DNA of 64,000 nucleotides from Albimonas sp963816545 (GTDB lineage Bacteria > Pseudomonadota > Alphaproteobacteria > Rhodobacterales > Rhodobacteraceae), in NCBI GenBank assembly GCA_963816545.1, contig CAWFLE010000004.1, forward strand, positions 1-64,000, in the 5' to 3' direction. The first letter of the stretch is position 1. Every line of letters starts with the position of its first letter. Both the position numbers and the translations under genes were made by a program. Positions 1 through 10,313 of this stretch are shown here, in pieces. Under the pieces are notes generated by a model. It did no database searches and was not told the origin of the DNA. It was given only the letters and a program-made list of their open reading frames with translations.

Positions 1-1247
1 GGCGCGCCGGTATCATCACCCTCGCCGCCGATATCGCCGGCGCCGTGGACGCCGGCGCGCGCGAGGCCGGCATCGCCCGCTTCCAGGCGCTGGCCGAGCG
101 CCAGCTCGCCCAGCTGGAGACGGAGCGGGACCGCGCCGTGAGCCAGGCCGTCGCCGTGCGCGGCACCATCGATCAGCTGGAATCGCAGCTCGAGAGCCAG
201 ACGCAGGATCTCGTCCAGCTGCGGCAGCTCCAGCGCGAGGCGGAGGCCGATCAGCGCATCTACGAGCAGTTCCTGCGCCGCCTGAACGAGACCTCCGTCC
301 AGCAGGGCGTCCAGCAGGCGGACGCCCGAGTGCTGTCGCCGGCGGCGGTCAACCTCCTGCCGAGCTACCCGAACAAGACGATCACCGTGCTCGGCGCCGG
401 CTTCCTCGGCGGCCTCGTGGGCATCGCCTTCGTCCTGCTGCTGGAGCAGCTCAACAAGGCCTTCCGCTCGCCCGAGGAGCTCGAGTTCGCCACCGGTCTG
501 CCGGTGATGGGCGCGATTCCCGTGGCGCCGGTGCGGATGCGCCGCAGCTTGCTCGACTATGCGGTGGAGCGGAACTCCTCGGCGCTGATGGAGGCGATCC
601 GAAACCTGCGCACGGGCGTCCTGCTGGCCAACGTGGACCGGACGCCGAAGGTGGTGATGCTGACCTCGTCCCTGCCGAAGGAGGGCAAGACCACCTGTTC
701 TCTCCTGCTCGCGCAGAACGCGGCCGGGCTCGGAAAGCGGGTGCTGCTGGTGGAGTGCGACCTCCGCCGCCGCACCTTCCGCACCTACTTCCCGAACTCG
801 CCGAAAATCGGCCTGATGTCGATCCTCACCGGCGAGAAGTCGTTCGAAGAGGTCGTCCATCGCGACGAGCGCACCGGCATGGACGTCATCATGGGCGAGG
901 AGACGAAGGTGAACGCCGCCGACGTCTTCTCCTCCCAGCGCTTCCGCGACTTCGTGGAGGAGGCGCGCGACCGCTACGATTTCGTGGTGATCGATACGCC
1001 GCCGGTGCTGGCAGTGCCCGACAGCCGAGTGATCGCGCCGCTGGTGGACGCGGTGCTCTACTGCGTGCGCTGGAACTCGACCCACCGGGACCTGGTGCGC
1101 AACGGCCTCGCGCAGTTCTCGCAGATCAAGGTGCGGGTGTCGGGGCTGGCGCTCACGCAGATCAACACCAAGAAGATGGCGAAGTACGGCTACGGCGCCT
1201 ACAGCTACTACTACTACAAGTCGTCCAGCCGGTATTACCTGAACTGA
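1..1247 (+). CDS. Exopolysaccharide tyrosine autokinase / chain-length regulator (Wzc/ExoP type), 5' end missing
   Basis: The reading frame is open to the left window edge, so the N-terminal part of the Wzz domain is missing. What remains is a long coiled coil (roughly residues 10-90 of the visible part), a short PxxP-like linker, and a membrane segment around ITVLGAGFLGGLVGIAFVLL. A cytoplasmic BY-kinase domain follows, with Walker A (SSLPKEGKTT), Walker A' (VLLVECDLRR) and Walker B (FVVIDTPP). The C-terminus is a tyrosine cluster (YGYGAYSYYYYKSSSRYYLN), the usual autophosphorylation tail. The family sets the chain length of exported polysaccharide by cycling between phosphorylated and dephosphorylated states. 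A strong hairpin follows immediately, so this is the last gene of its unit; the rest of the exopolysaccharide cluster presumably lies to the left. Confidence 0.93.
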   Translation, partial: RAGIITLAADIAGAVDAGAREAGIARFQALAERQLAQLETERDRAVSQAVAVRGTIDQLESQLESQTQDLVQLRQLQREAEADQRIYEQFLRRLNETSVQQGVQQADARVLSPAAVNLLPSYPNKTITVLGAGFLGGLVGIAFVLLLEQLNKAFRSPEELEFATGLPVMGAIPVAPVRMRRSLLDYAVERNSSALMEAIRNLRTGVLLANVDRTPKVVMLTSSLPKEGKTTCSLLLAQNAAGLGKRVLLVECDLRRRTFRTYFPNSPKIGLMSILTGEKSFEEVVHRDERTGMDVIMGEETKVNAADVFSSQRFRDFVEEARDRYDFVVIDTPPVLAVPDSRVIAPLVDAVLYCVRWNSTHRDLVRNGLAQFSQIKVRVSGLALTQINTKKMAKYGYGAYSYYYYKSSSRYYLN

Positions 1248-1261
1248 CCGGCCCGCCAGCC

Positions 1262-1300
1262 CGCGGACGCCGCGCCGACATCTTCGGCGCGGCGTCCGCG
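1262..1300 (+). terminator. Strong hairpin after the tyrosine kinase gene
   Basis: A perfect 17-bp inverted repeat (CGCGGACGCCGCGCCGA and its complement) with a 5-nt loop (CATCT) starts 15 nt after the stop codon. No T-tract follows, as is common for hairpins in very G+C-rich genomes. It probably ends transcription or protects the 3' end. Confidence 0.7.
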
Positions 1301-1367
1301 TCAACCGGCCGGGCAACGCCCCGCGCGGGTCGCTTTTCGCCAACCTGCCGACGCAGTTGCGGCAGCC

Positions 1368-1389
1368 CGATTTTCGCATGCGAAAATCG
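1368..1389. repeat. 22-bp perfect palindrome between convergent genes
   Basis: Self-complementary, with half-site CGATTTTCGCA. Its core TTTTCGCATGCGAAAA resembles the GTTTCGC/GCGAAAC palindromes at 20104, 21518 and 51358. It lies 18 bp beyond the 3' end of the SDHAF4 gene. It could be a bidirectional terminator stem or a protein-binding site. Confidence 0.6.
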
Positions 1390-1406
1390 CCTCGCTTTCC
1401 AAGCCC

Positions 1407-1598
1407 TCAGAAGTCCGAGACGATGCCCTCCTTCTCCCAGTCGCCGAAGCGCGTCGGCTCCGGCCCCTCGCGGCCGCCCAGCTCCGGCGGCAGCGGCGGA
1501 CGCGCGTCGGCCTCCTTCCGCCGGGCCTCGGCCTCCTGCAGCGCGCGTTCCGCGGCGGCGCGCAGCTTCGCCTCTTTTTCCGCATCCGGCCCGGCCAT
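1407..1598 (-). CDS. Succinate dehydrogenase assembly factor 4 family protein (DUF1674)
   Basis: A 63-residue protein with a charged helical N-terminal half (about residues 6-32). Its C-terminus GGREGPEPTRFGDWEKEGIV is the hallmark of the DUF1674/SDHAF4 family. Family members assist maturation of flavinylated SdhA before it joins succinate dehydrogenase. The ATG at 1598 gives the usual family length; longer readings of this frame upstream run antisense across htpX and are not credible. In Rhodobacterales the gene commonly sits beside htpX, as here. Confidence 0.88.
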   Translation of the reverse strand: MAGPDAEKEAKLRAAAERALQEAEARRKEADARPPLPPELGGREGPEPTRFGDWEKEGIVSDF

Positions 1599-1694
1599 AT
1601 ATCCCTCCACGACGTCAATTCGGGTGTCAGAGGCGCACATAGGCCCTCCGCCGCCCCCGCGCAAACGCCGAGCATCAGTCCGGGACCTCGCCCC

Positions 1695-2642
1695 ATGAAC
1701 TACGTGAAGACCGCAATGCTGCTCGCCGGGCTCACCGCCCTCTTCGGAGGGGTCGGCTGGCTGATCGGCGGCGCCGCGGGCGCGATGATCGCCTTCGTCG
1801 TCGCGGTGGGCATGAACGCCTTCGCCTACTGGAACTCCGACCGTCTGGCCCTCGCCGCCCATCGCGCCAAGCCGGTGGACGCGCAGTCCGCCCCGATGCT
1901 CCACGCCATGGTGGCCCAGCTCGCGCGCAATGCGGGGCTGCCGATGCCCAGGGTCTACGTGATCGACACCCCCCAGCCCAACGCCTTCGCGACCGGCCGG
2001 GACCCGGACCACGCCGCCGTCGCCGTCACCACCGGCCTGATGCGCACCCTCTCCCGCCCCGAGCTCGCCGGCGTGGTCGCGCACGAGCTTGCGCATGTCA
2101 GGAACCGCGACACCCTCATCATGACCGTCGCCGCCACCGTGGCGGGCGCCATCTCGATGCTCGCCCAGTTCGGCCTGTTCTTCGGCGGGAATCGGGAGCG
2201 GAACCCCTTCGGCATCGTGGGCGTGCTCGCCGCCGCGCTCTTCGCCCCCTTCGCGGCCATGCTGATCCAGATGCTGATCTCGCGGACCCGCGAATACGCG
2301 GCCGACCGGGGCGGCGCCGAGATCTCCGGCGACCCGCTCGCCCTCGCCTCCGCCCTGCGCCGCATCGCCGGCGGCGGCCGCGCCGCACCGATGGAGAGCG
2401 CCGAGCGCGACCCCGCCACCGCCCACATGTTCATCGTGAACCCGCTCGCGGGCCGGGGCGCCGACAGCCTGTTCTCCACCCATCCGGCGACCGAGAACCG
2501 GATCGCGGCCCTGGAGGCGCTGGCGGCAGAGATGGGCGTGCGCTCCGCCGCGCGGGAGCCCGTTCCCGCCGGCGAGGTGCGCAGCGCCCCCACCCGCATC
2601 CCCCGTTCCGGCGGGGGCTCCCGCCGCGGACCGTGGAGCTGA
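1695..2642 (+). CDS. htpX: Zinc metalloprotease HtpX
   Basis: A 315-residue M48 membrane protease. Two hydrophobic segments lie at the N-terminus (about residues 5-45). The zinc motif HELAHVRNRD follows near residue 130, then two more hydrophobic stretches, and EYAADRGGAEI supplies the third zinc ligand. HtpX degrades misfolded inner-membrane proteins from the cytoplasmic side, in partnership with FtsH. The rsmB start codon follows one nucleotide after the stop codon, indicating co-transcription. The C-terminal 30 residues are proline/arginine-rich and variable. Confidence 0.95.
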   Translation: MNYVKTAMLLAGLTALFGGVGWLIGGAAGAMIAFVVAVGMNAFAYWNSDRLALAAHRAKPVDAQSAPMLHAMVAQLARNAGLPMPRVYVIDTPQPNAFATGRDPDHAAVAVTTGLMRTLSRPELAGVVAHELAHVRNRDTLIMTVAATVAGAISMLAQFGLFFGGNRERNPFGIVGVLAAALFAPFAAMLIQMLISRTREYAADRGGAEISGDPLALASALRRIAGGGRAAPMESAERDPATAHMFIVNPLAGRGADSLFSTHPATENRIAALEALAAEMGVRSAAREPVPAGEVRSAPTRIPRSGGGSRRGPWS

Positions 2643-2643
2643 C

Positions 2644-3987
2644 GTGGCAGGCCCCGGACGCGCCCCGCGCCCCGCCCGCACCCCGGACGCATCCCGCCCG
2701 AGAACCGTCCCTCCCGCCGAGCGTCCCCATGCGGAGCGGATCGAGGCCCTGCGCCTGATCTCCGGCGTGCTCGACCGCGGCCGCCCCCTGCCGGAGCTGC
2801 TGGCCGAGGCGCCGGCCCTGACCCCGCCCCAGCGCGCCCGCGCCCTCTCCCGCGCCTCGGACACGCTGCGTCGCCTGGGGCAGGCCGACGCGGTGCTCAA
2901 ACGCTTCCTGCGCCGCACGCCCCCGCCTGCGGCCCACCACGCCCTCCGCCTCGCGACCATCGAGCTCCTGCACCTGCACGAGCCCGCGCATGCCGTCGCC
3001 GACGGCGCCGTCGCGGCCGTGCGCAGCCTCCCAGGCGGCGACCGCGCCTCCGGCCTCGTCAACGCCGTCGCCCGCAAGCTCGCGTCCGAGGGCGCGCCTC
3101 TGTGGGCCGCCCAGGACGAGGCGCGCGCGAACATGCCGGGCTGGTTCTGGGGCCGCCTCTCCTCCGCCTGGGGCGCGGGGACCGCGCGGCGCATCTCGCT
3201 CGCCCATCTGGCGGCGGCCCCTACGGACCTCACCCCGAAGGACCCGACCGAGGCTCCGGCCCTCGCCGAGACGCTCGGCGCCGCCCTCCTCGCCACCGGC
3301 TCCGTCCGCCTGACCGGCCGCCCGCAGATCAGCGCCCTGCCAGGCTACGACACCGGCGCCTGGTGGGTGCAGGACGCCGCCGCCGCCCTGCCCGCCCGTT
3401 TGCTGGGCGACATACGCGGCCTGCGCGTGCTCGACCTCTGCGCGGCGCCCGGGGGCAAGACCTTGCAGCTCGCCGCCGCCGGCGCCCGCGTCACCGCGCT
3501 GGACATCGCGGAGCCACGCCTCGCCCGAGTTCAGGAGAACCTCGCCCGCACCGGACTGACCGCCGAGACCGTCGCCGCCGACGCGCTCGACTGGAGCCCC
3601 GAGGCCCCCTTCGACGCCATCCTTCTCGACGCCCCCTGCTCCGCCACCGGGACCGCGCGCCGCCACCCGGACATGCCCCACCTGCGCCAGAGCCTCGATC
3701 TCAAGCGCCTGACCGCCCTCCAGGACGCGCTGCTGGACCGCGCCGCCCAGTGGCTCGTCCCCGGCGGCCGTCTCGTCTTCTCCACCTGCTCCCTCCTGCC
3801 CGAAGAAGGCGAGCATCGCGCCGACGCCTTCGCCGAACGCGGGCCTCTCCAGCCCCTCCGCCCGGACCTGCCCCTGCCCGAGGACTGGCTGAACATGAAC
3901 GGCCAACTCCGCACCCGGCCCGATTTTCTTTCGGATTCCGGGGGTATGGACGGCTTTTTCGCCGCCCTTTACATGAAGCAGGCGTGA
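2644..3987 (+). CDS. rsmB: RsmB/NOP family class I SAM-dependent rRNA cytosine-5 methyltransferase
   Basis: A 447-residue protein with an N-terminal NusB-like RNA-binding domain (about residues 25-160) and a Rossmann methyltransferase domain. Motif I is DLCAAPGGKT, motif IV is LLDAPCSATGT and the catalytic cysteine motif is FSTCSLLPEEGE. It matches the 16S rRNA m5C967 methyltransferase family. The start is GTG, one nucleotide after the htpX stop. A proline/arginine-rich leader of about 25 residues precedes the NusB domain, so a later start is possible. Confidence 0.92.
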   Translation: MAGPGRAPRPARTPDASRPRTVPPAERPHAERIEALRLISGVLDRGRPLPELLAEAPALTPPQRARALSRASDTLRRLGQADAVLKRFLRRTPPPAAHHALRLATIELLHLHEPAHAVADGAVAAVRSLPGGDRASGLVNAVARKLASEGAPLWAAQDEARANMPGWFWGRLSSAWGAGTARRISLAHLAAAPTDLTPKDPTEAPALAETLGAALLATGSVRLTGRPQISALPGYDTGAWWVQDAAAALPARLLGDIRGLRVLDLCAAPGGKTLQLAAAGARVTALDIAEPRLARVQENLARTGLTAETVAADALDWSPEAPFDAILLDAPCSATGTARRHPDMPHLRQSLDLKRLTALQDALLDRAAQWLVPGGRLVFSTCSLLPEEGEHRADAFAERGPLQPLRPDLPLPEDWLNMNGQLRTRPDFLSDSGGMDGFFAALYMKQA

Positions 3988-4096
3988 CACCCGCCCCATT
4001 CCGGTCCATGTTGCGCCGCATCGGCCGAGAGCACGGCGCGCCGGCTCGTCCCGCGCGCCGCATTCTCCTGTGCAGTCGACGTCGCGTGGAGAGACG

Positions 4097-5755
4097 GTGA
4101 GCGGAATCCTCGACAGCCTCGGTCTGGGACCTCGCACCCCCCGGTCGCTCGCCTTCAGGCCCGAACCGCTGTGGATCGGCGACGCCGCCGACGCCCGCCG
4201 CCTGCTGGCCGGGACGTTTCGCTTCGCGGGCCATGAGGTGGTGACCAGGAACCTTGGCCCCTGGGGCCTCACGCCCCCCACGCCCGCCTTCGCACAGGCG
4301 TTGCACCGCTTCGCCTGGCTCGACGATTTCGCCGCCGCCGGCACGCGGGAGGCGAAGCGCATCGCGCAGTCCTGGACCTTCGGCTGGATCGGCCAGTTCG
4401 GCGACGGCTCGGGCCCCGGCTGGGCGCCGGAGGTGGCCGGGGACCGCGTGGTCCATTGGCTCGACCGCGCGGAGCTGATCCTCGCCGACGCCTCGCCGGA
4501 CCTTGAGCGTCGGTTCCTCCGGGCCCTCGCCCAGCATGAGAAGCGCCTGCGCCGGACCCTCGACCAGGCGCCGCAGGGCCTGCCCCGCCTGCGCGCGGCC
4601 TCCGGTTTTCTTCACGCCGCGCTGGCGATCCATGAGGGGCAAGGGCCGCGCCGCGCCGCCGCCGGACGCCTCTCCGCCTGCGCCGCCGCCGCCATCGACG
4701 CCGACGGCGGCGTCCCCTCCCGCAGCCCCGAGGATCTGGCCGACGCGCTGCTGGTCCTGGCCACCGCGCTGCGCCACCTGCGCGCCGCGGAGCTGGAGCC
4801 CGAGCCCGCCCTACTCGACGCCGTCGCCCGCGCCCAGTCCGCCCTGCGCGTCCTGCGGATGCGCGACGGCGGCCTCCCCCGCTTTCACGGCGGCGGACCC
4901 GGAGACCCGGCCCGGCTCGACCACGCGCTCTCGCTCACCCAGGCGCGCCAGGCCGTCCCCCGGACGCGGGACCGCGCCATGGGCTTCTTCCGCCTCGCCG
5001 CCGGCCGCGTGACGGTGGCCATAGACGCCGCCCCTCCGCCCCCCACCCCGCAGGCCCACGCCTCCACCCTGGCGTTCGAGTTCGCCTGCGGCCCCTCCCG
5101 CCTCATCGTCAACTGCGGCCCCGCGGAGGCGCTGGGCGGCCGCTGGGCCGACGCCTGCCGCGCCACCTCCGCCCAGACCACGCTCTCCATCGACGGCGTC
5201 TCCTCCGCCCGCATCGCCCCGAACGCCAAGGGCGCCGGTCCGCACCCGTTCAGGCAGGCCCCCCGCAGCGTCGAGATCGGCGCCACCCAGGACCTGGAAG
5301 GCGCGTGGTTCCTGGGCGAGCATGACGGCTACCTCGCCTCCCACGGGCTGATCCACGGCCGGCGCCTGTTCCTGTCCCCCGACGGGCGGGACTTCCGGGG
5401 CGAGGACATGCTCGCCTGCCCCGACGACCGCGCCCGCGCCCGCTTCGATCGCGCCGTGAAGGCCCGCCGCACCCGCGACGGCGCCGCCGCGCTGGTCGCC
5501 CCCGGCCTGCCCTTCTCGCTCCGCTTCCACCTGCACCCGGAGGTGGAGGCCGAGGTCCGCCCCGGCGGGTCCATCGCCCTGCGCGCGCCCGAATCCACGT
5601 GGCTCTTCTCCACCGTCGGGCCCGACCCGGAGCTGCACGACAGCGTCTTCCTCGACCCCGCCGCGCAGGAGCCGCGCGCGACCAAACAGATCGTGGTCTC
5701 GGCCCGCGCGGCGGAGTATGCAGGCCGCGTCTCCTGGGGCCTGCGCCGGGTCTGA
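4097..5755 (+). CDS. Heparinase II/III family protein
   Basis: About 552 residues. It has an alpha-helical toroid-like N-terminal region (WTFGWIGQFGDG, RAELILADAS) and a C-terminal beta-rich heparinase II/III-like domain (SHGLIHGRRLFLSPDGRDF; LRFHLHPEVEAEV). In Rhodobacterales this protein is normally encoded between rsmB and purH, as here; its substrate is not established. I prefer the GTG at 4097, which has a GGAGAG ribosome-binding site, over the in-frame GTG at 4070. No signal peptide is visible, so an exported lyase role is doubtful. Confidence 0.85.
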   Translation: MSGILDSLGLGPRTPRSLAFRPEPLWIGDAADARRLLAGTFRFAGHEVVTRNLGPWGLTPPTPAFAQALHRFAWLDDFAAAGTREAKRIAQSWTFGWIGQFGDGSGPGWAPEVAGDRVVHWLDRAELILADASPDLERRFLRALAQHEKRLRRTLDQAPQGLPRLRAASGFLHAALAIHEGQGPRRAAAGRLSACAAAAIDADGGVPSRSPEDLADALLVLATALRHLRAAELEPEPALLDAVARAQSALRVLRMRDGGLPRFHGGGPGDPARLDHALSLTQARQAVPRTRDRAMGFFRLAAGRVTVAIDAAPPPPTPQAHASTLAFEFACGPSRLIVNCGPAEALGGRWADACRATSAQTTLSIDGVSSARIAPNAKGAGPHPFRQAPRSVEIGATQDLEGAWFLGEHDGYLASHGLIHGRRLFLSPDGRDFRGEDMLACPDDRARARFDRAVKARRTRDGAAALVAPGLPFSLRFHLHPEVEAEVRPGGSIALRAPESTWLFSTVGPDPELHDSVFLDPAAQEPRATKQIVVSARAAEYAGRVSWGLRRV

Positions 5756-5794
5756 CCGCGGCCGGCCCCTCTCCACGCCCCCGAGGAGCCCCCG

Positions 5795-7379
<1,585 letters not shown>

Positions 7380-7390
7380 CCGACCCGCCC

Positions 7391-7446
7391 GAGGCGCCGC
7401 GCCGGCCGTTGCGCCGGTGGCGGCGCCTTCGCCCGCGGCGCACTGC
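7391..7446. repeat. 56-bp intergenic repeat, copy A
   Basis: It shares long blocks (GAGGCGCCGCG, GTTGCGCCGGTGG, TCGCCCGCGGCGCA) with two inverted copies at 22399-22453 and 22498-22553. CGCGGCGCCT at 7466-7475 is a partial inverted end, so the unit may extend to about 7476. It occupies the start of the 388-bp gap between purH and the next gene. The rest of that gap holds no gene I can support; a direct repeat of CGACGCCGGG lies near 7648 and 7684. Confidence 0.6.
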
Positions 7447-7767
7447 AACCGCTCCGTTGGTGGCTCGCGGCGCCTGCGACGGCCGACGGGCGACCCTCGC
7501 CGCGCTCGCCGCCTCCAGCGGGCGCGGAACCGTCTCGGCGGCCCGGACACGCCGCCCGCCCGCGGTCAGCTCGGCTCACGTTTCTCTTTGCATGGCGATC
7601 TGACGGCGCCTCGCAGGAGATCGCAGGAACCGCGCCGCCCACGCGCGACGCCGGGCCCGCACGGGGGGCGGCGCGGGCGGGCGACGCCGGGAGCCAGCCC
7701 GGTGCGCGTCCCGTTTCCCGGCAGCGCCCCTCGAAACGCTCGCCGACAGCGCTACCTGCCCCCCGAA

Positions 7768-9090
7768 ATGACGCGGGGTTTCCTGATGCGCCTCTCCCTA
7801 GCGCTCGTCGCGGTTCTCTCCGCGGGGGGCTTTCTCCTCCATGCCTGCGGCCCGAACGCCAGCCTGCCGATCTCGGCCGGCATCGGCCCGGACCCCGCCC
7901 TCCCTCCGCCCGACCAGTCCCTGATCCCAACCGTCGCCATCGCGCCCGCCAACCGCTGGCCTGCGGACGCCATGCCGGCGGCCGCCGAGGGCCTCCGCGT
8001 CCAGCCCTTCGCCGCCGGCCTCGACCACCCCCGCCAGCTCCACGTCCTGCCCAACGGCGACGTCATCGTGGCCGAGAGCAATGCGCAGCCCTCCGAGCCC
8101 GGCGGCCTGCGCGCCCGCATCGAGAAATGGGTGATGAAGCGCGCAGGCGCCGTGACCCCCAGCGCCGACCGCATCACCCTCCTGCGCGACACGGACGGCG
8201 ACGGCGCGGCGGACCAGCGCTCGGTGCTCCTCTCGAACCTGACTTCGCCCTTCGGCATGGCCTGGATCGACGGCCTCCTCTACGTCGCGAACACCGACGG
8301 CCTGGTCGCCTTCCCCTACGCCCTCGGCGCCGACTACATCGAGACCGAGCCGCGCATCCTCGCGGCCCTTCCCGCCGGGGATCCGAACCGCCACTGGACC
8401 AAGGGCCTCGCCGCCAGCCCCGACGGCGCGCGCCTCTACGTCTCGGTCGGCTCCAACTCCGACCACGGCGAGAACGGCCTCGACGCCGAGGACGGTCGCG
8501 CCGCGATCCACGAGATCGAGCTCGCGACCGGCGCCTCCCGCATCTTCGCCACCGGCCTGCGCAACCCCGTGAGCCTCGCCTTCGAGCCCGCCACGGACGC
8601 CCTCTGGACCGTGGTCAACGAACGCGACGAGCTCGGCGGAGACCTCGTCCCGGACTACCTGACCAAGGTGGAGGAGGGCGCCTTCTACGGCTGGCCCTGG
8701 CTCTACTACGGCACGAACCGCGACCCCCGCGTCCCCGGCGAGCCGCCGCAGCCCGAGGCCCGCCGTCCCGACTACGCGCTCGGCTCCCACGTGGCGCCCC
8801 TCGGGCTGACCTTCGCCGAGGGCGCCCGCTTAGGCTCCCGCTACGCCGAGGGCGCGTTCATCGGCCTCCACGGCTCCTGGAACCGCCTCCCCCGCTCCGG
8901 CTACGCGGTGATCTTCATACCTTTCGCCGACGGCGCACCCTCCGGCCCGCCCCTGACGGTGCTCGGCGGCTTCCTCGACGACGACGAGGCCCGCGGCCGC
9001 CCCGTGGGAGTGGCCATCGACGCGACCGGCGCCCTGCTGGTGGCGGACGATGTGGGGAACGTGATCTGGCGGGTCTCGGCCGCTCCCTGA
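7768..9090 (+). CDS. PQQ-dependent sugar dehydrogenase family protein (L-sorbosone dehydrogenase-like), exported
   Basis: About 440 residues. The N-terminus is a signal peptide or possible lipoprotein signal (MRLSLALVAVLSAGG...LLHAC). The rest is a six-bladed propeller of the GSDH/sorbosone dehydrogenase family: GLDHPRQLHVLPNGDVIVAE, LRDTDGDGAADQR, SVGSNSDHGENG, FATGLRNPVSLAFEP, and FIGLHGSWNR near the end. Such proteins oxidise sugars in the periplasm, often with PQQ; the substrate cannot be read from sequence. The start is uncertain: ATG 7768 and ATG 7786 are both in frame and neither has a good ribosome-binding site. Confidence 0.85.
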   Translation: MTRGFLMRLSLALVAVLSAGGFLLHACGPNASLPISAGIGPDPALPPPDQSLIPTVAIAPANRWPADAMPAAAEGLRVQPFAAGLDHPRQLHVLPNGDVIVAESNAQPSEPGGLRARIEKWVMKRAGAVTPSADRITLLRDTDGDGAADQRSVLLSNLTSPFGMAWIDGLLYVANTDGLVAFPYALGADYIETEPRILAALPAGDPNRHWTKGLAASPDGARLYVSVGSNSDHGENGLDAEDGRAAIHEIELATGASRIFATGLRNPVSLAFEPATDALWTVVNERDELGGDLVPDYLTKVEEGAFYGWPWLYYGTNRDPRVPGEPPQPEARRPDYALGSHVAPLGLTFAEGARLGSRYAEGAFIGLHGSWNRLPRSGYAVIFIPFADGAPSGPPLTVLGGFLDDDEARGRPVGVAIDATGALLVADDVGNVIWRVSAAP

Positions 9091-9323
9091 GCGGAAGCTC
9101 CCGCCCGTCGGCGCCCCCTCCGGGGACGCCTCCCGTTGGGCGCAGGCCGCGGCGCGAACCTTGCGCCTGCGGCGACGCGCGCGCCCGCCGCGGCAGCCGA
9201 CCGGCGCCGCCTCTGGCCCTCGCCCCGGCTCCGGCCGCCCGCGCCAGCCACAAGCGCCACCGTCCGCAGCCCGCCGCGGGCGCCTCGGCCGCCATAGGCG
9301 GCCCCTCCGCGCGGCGGCCCGGT

Positions 9324-9350
9324 CCGCCCGGAGGCGCAGCCTCCGGGCGG
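9324..9350 (-). terminator. 12-bp hairpin beyond the 3' end of cobA
   Basis: CCGCCCGGAGGC and its perfect complement are separated by GCA, six bases past the cobA stop. Two more short hairpins lie just beyond it: GGCCGCC-ATA-GGCGGCC at 9287-9303 and GCCCG-CCG-CGGGC near 9270. The 265-bp gap between these convergent genes (9091-9355) holds only such structure, with no gene. Confidence 0.6.
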
Positions 9351-9355
9351 AAGCC

Positions 9356-10210
9356 TCAGGGCTCCTCCGCCGGCCGCCCCCGCCCCAGCGGGTCAAGGTC
9401 CGTCGGCCCCTCCCCCTGCCACCACGCCAGCGCCCGGCGCAGCAGCGCCGCCCGCCCGATCACCACCAGCGCCGGCGGTACAAGCCCCGCCGCCGCCACA
9501 TCCTCCGCCGCGCGCGAGAGCGTCGTCTCGATCGCCCGCTGCTGCGGCAGCGTCGCGTCCGTCACCACCGCCACCGGCTCGTCCGGCGACCGCCCCGCCT
9601 CCATGAACTGCCGCGCGAGCTCCCCCAGCGTGCGCAGTCCCATGTAGACCACGACCACCTGGCTCCCCTTGGCGATGGACACCCAGTCGATCGCCGCCGG
9701 CGCCTCGCCCTTCGCGTCATGCCCCGTGAGGAACGTCACCGACTGGTTGACATCCCGGTGCGTCGCCGGGATGCCGGCATAGGCCAGCCCCCCGATCCCC
9801 GCCGTGATGCCGGGGATGATCCGGATCGGCACGCCATGCTGCACCAGCGTCTGCGCCTCCTCGCCGCCTCGCCCGAAGACGAACGGATCCCCCCCCTTCA
9901 GCCGCAGCACCCGCGCGCCGCCCCGCGCCATCTCCACCAGCGTCAGCGAGATGTCCTTCTGCTTCGCCGAAGGTTTGCCCCCCCGCTTGCCCGCGAACAC
10001 CAGCTCCGCCCCCGGCCGCGCCCATGCCAGCAGCCGGTCGTCCACCAGCGCGTCGTAGACCACCACGTCCGCCTGCCTGAGCCCGTTCAGCGCATGCAGC
10101 GTCAGCAGCCCCGGATCGCCCGGCCCGGCGCCCGCCAGCCACACCCATCCCGGCTCCAGCCGGGGCCACTCTCCGCCCGGCAGGGCGACGCGCTCGTCCA
10201 CGATCTCCAT
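9356..10210 (-). CDS. cobA: Uroporphyrinogen-III C-methyltransferase
   Basis: A 284-residue SUMT. It has the signature block VWLAGAGPGDPGLLTLHALN at the N-terminus, then VVYDALVD, AGKRGGKPSAKQ, VLRLKGGDPFVFGRGGEE and ATHRDVNQSVTFLTGH. It methylates uroporphyrinogen III twice to precorrin-2, the branch to siroheme and cobalamin. It is the stand-alone form, without CysG dehydrogenase/chelatase domains. The ATG at 10210 was chosen for its GGGAGGG site; an ATG 12 bases upstream lacks one. No other cobalamin gene is adjacent. Confidence 0.93.
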   Translation of the reverse strand: MEIVDERVALPGGEWPRLEPGWVWLAGAGPGDPGLLTLHALNGLRQADVVVYDALVDDRLLAWARPGAELVFAGKRGGKPSAKQKDISLTLVEMARGGARVLRLKGGDPFVFGRGGEEAQTLVQHGVPIRIIPGITAGIGGLAYAGIPATHRDVNQSVTFLTGHDAKGEAPAAIDWVSIAKGSQVVVVYMGLRTLGELARQFMEAGRSPDEPVAVVTDATLPQQRAIETTLSRAAEDVAAAGLVPPALVVIGRAALLRRALAWWQGEGPTDLDPLGRGRPAEEP

Positions 10211-10313
10211 GCGCCCTCCCATAAGGCCGAAGCGCGGCCCCCTCCAGCCCCCTCGCGCCGTTAACCGCACCGAAACCGACCCGCGCCGATACCCCCGCGA
10301 AACGGAGGGCCGG

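Noticed and set aside
1407..4777. Very long open frames on the minus strand antisense to htpX, rsmB and the heparinase gene
   Set aside because: They overlap well-recognised genes, have Arg/Gly/Ala-rich low-complexity translations, and arise from third-position G+C bias. Only the last 63 residues of the first one (SDHAF4) are real.
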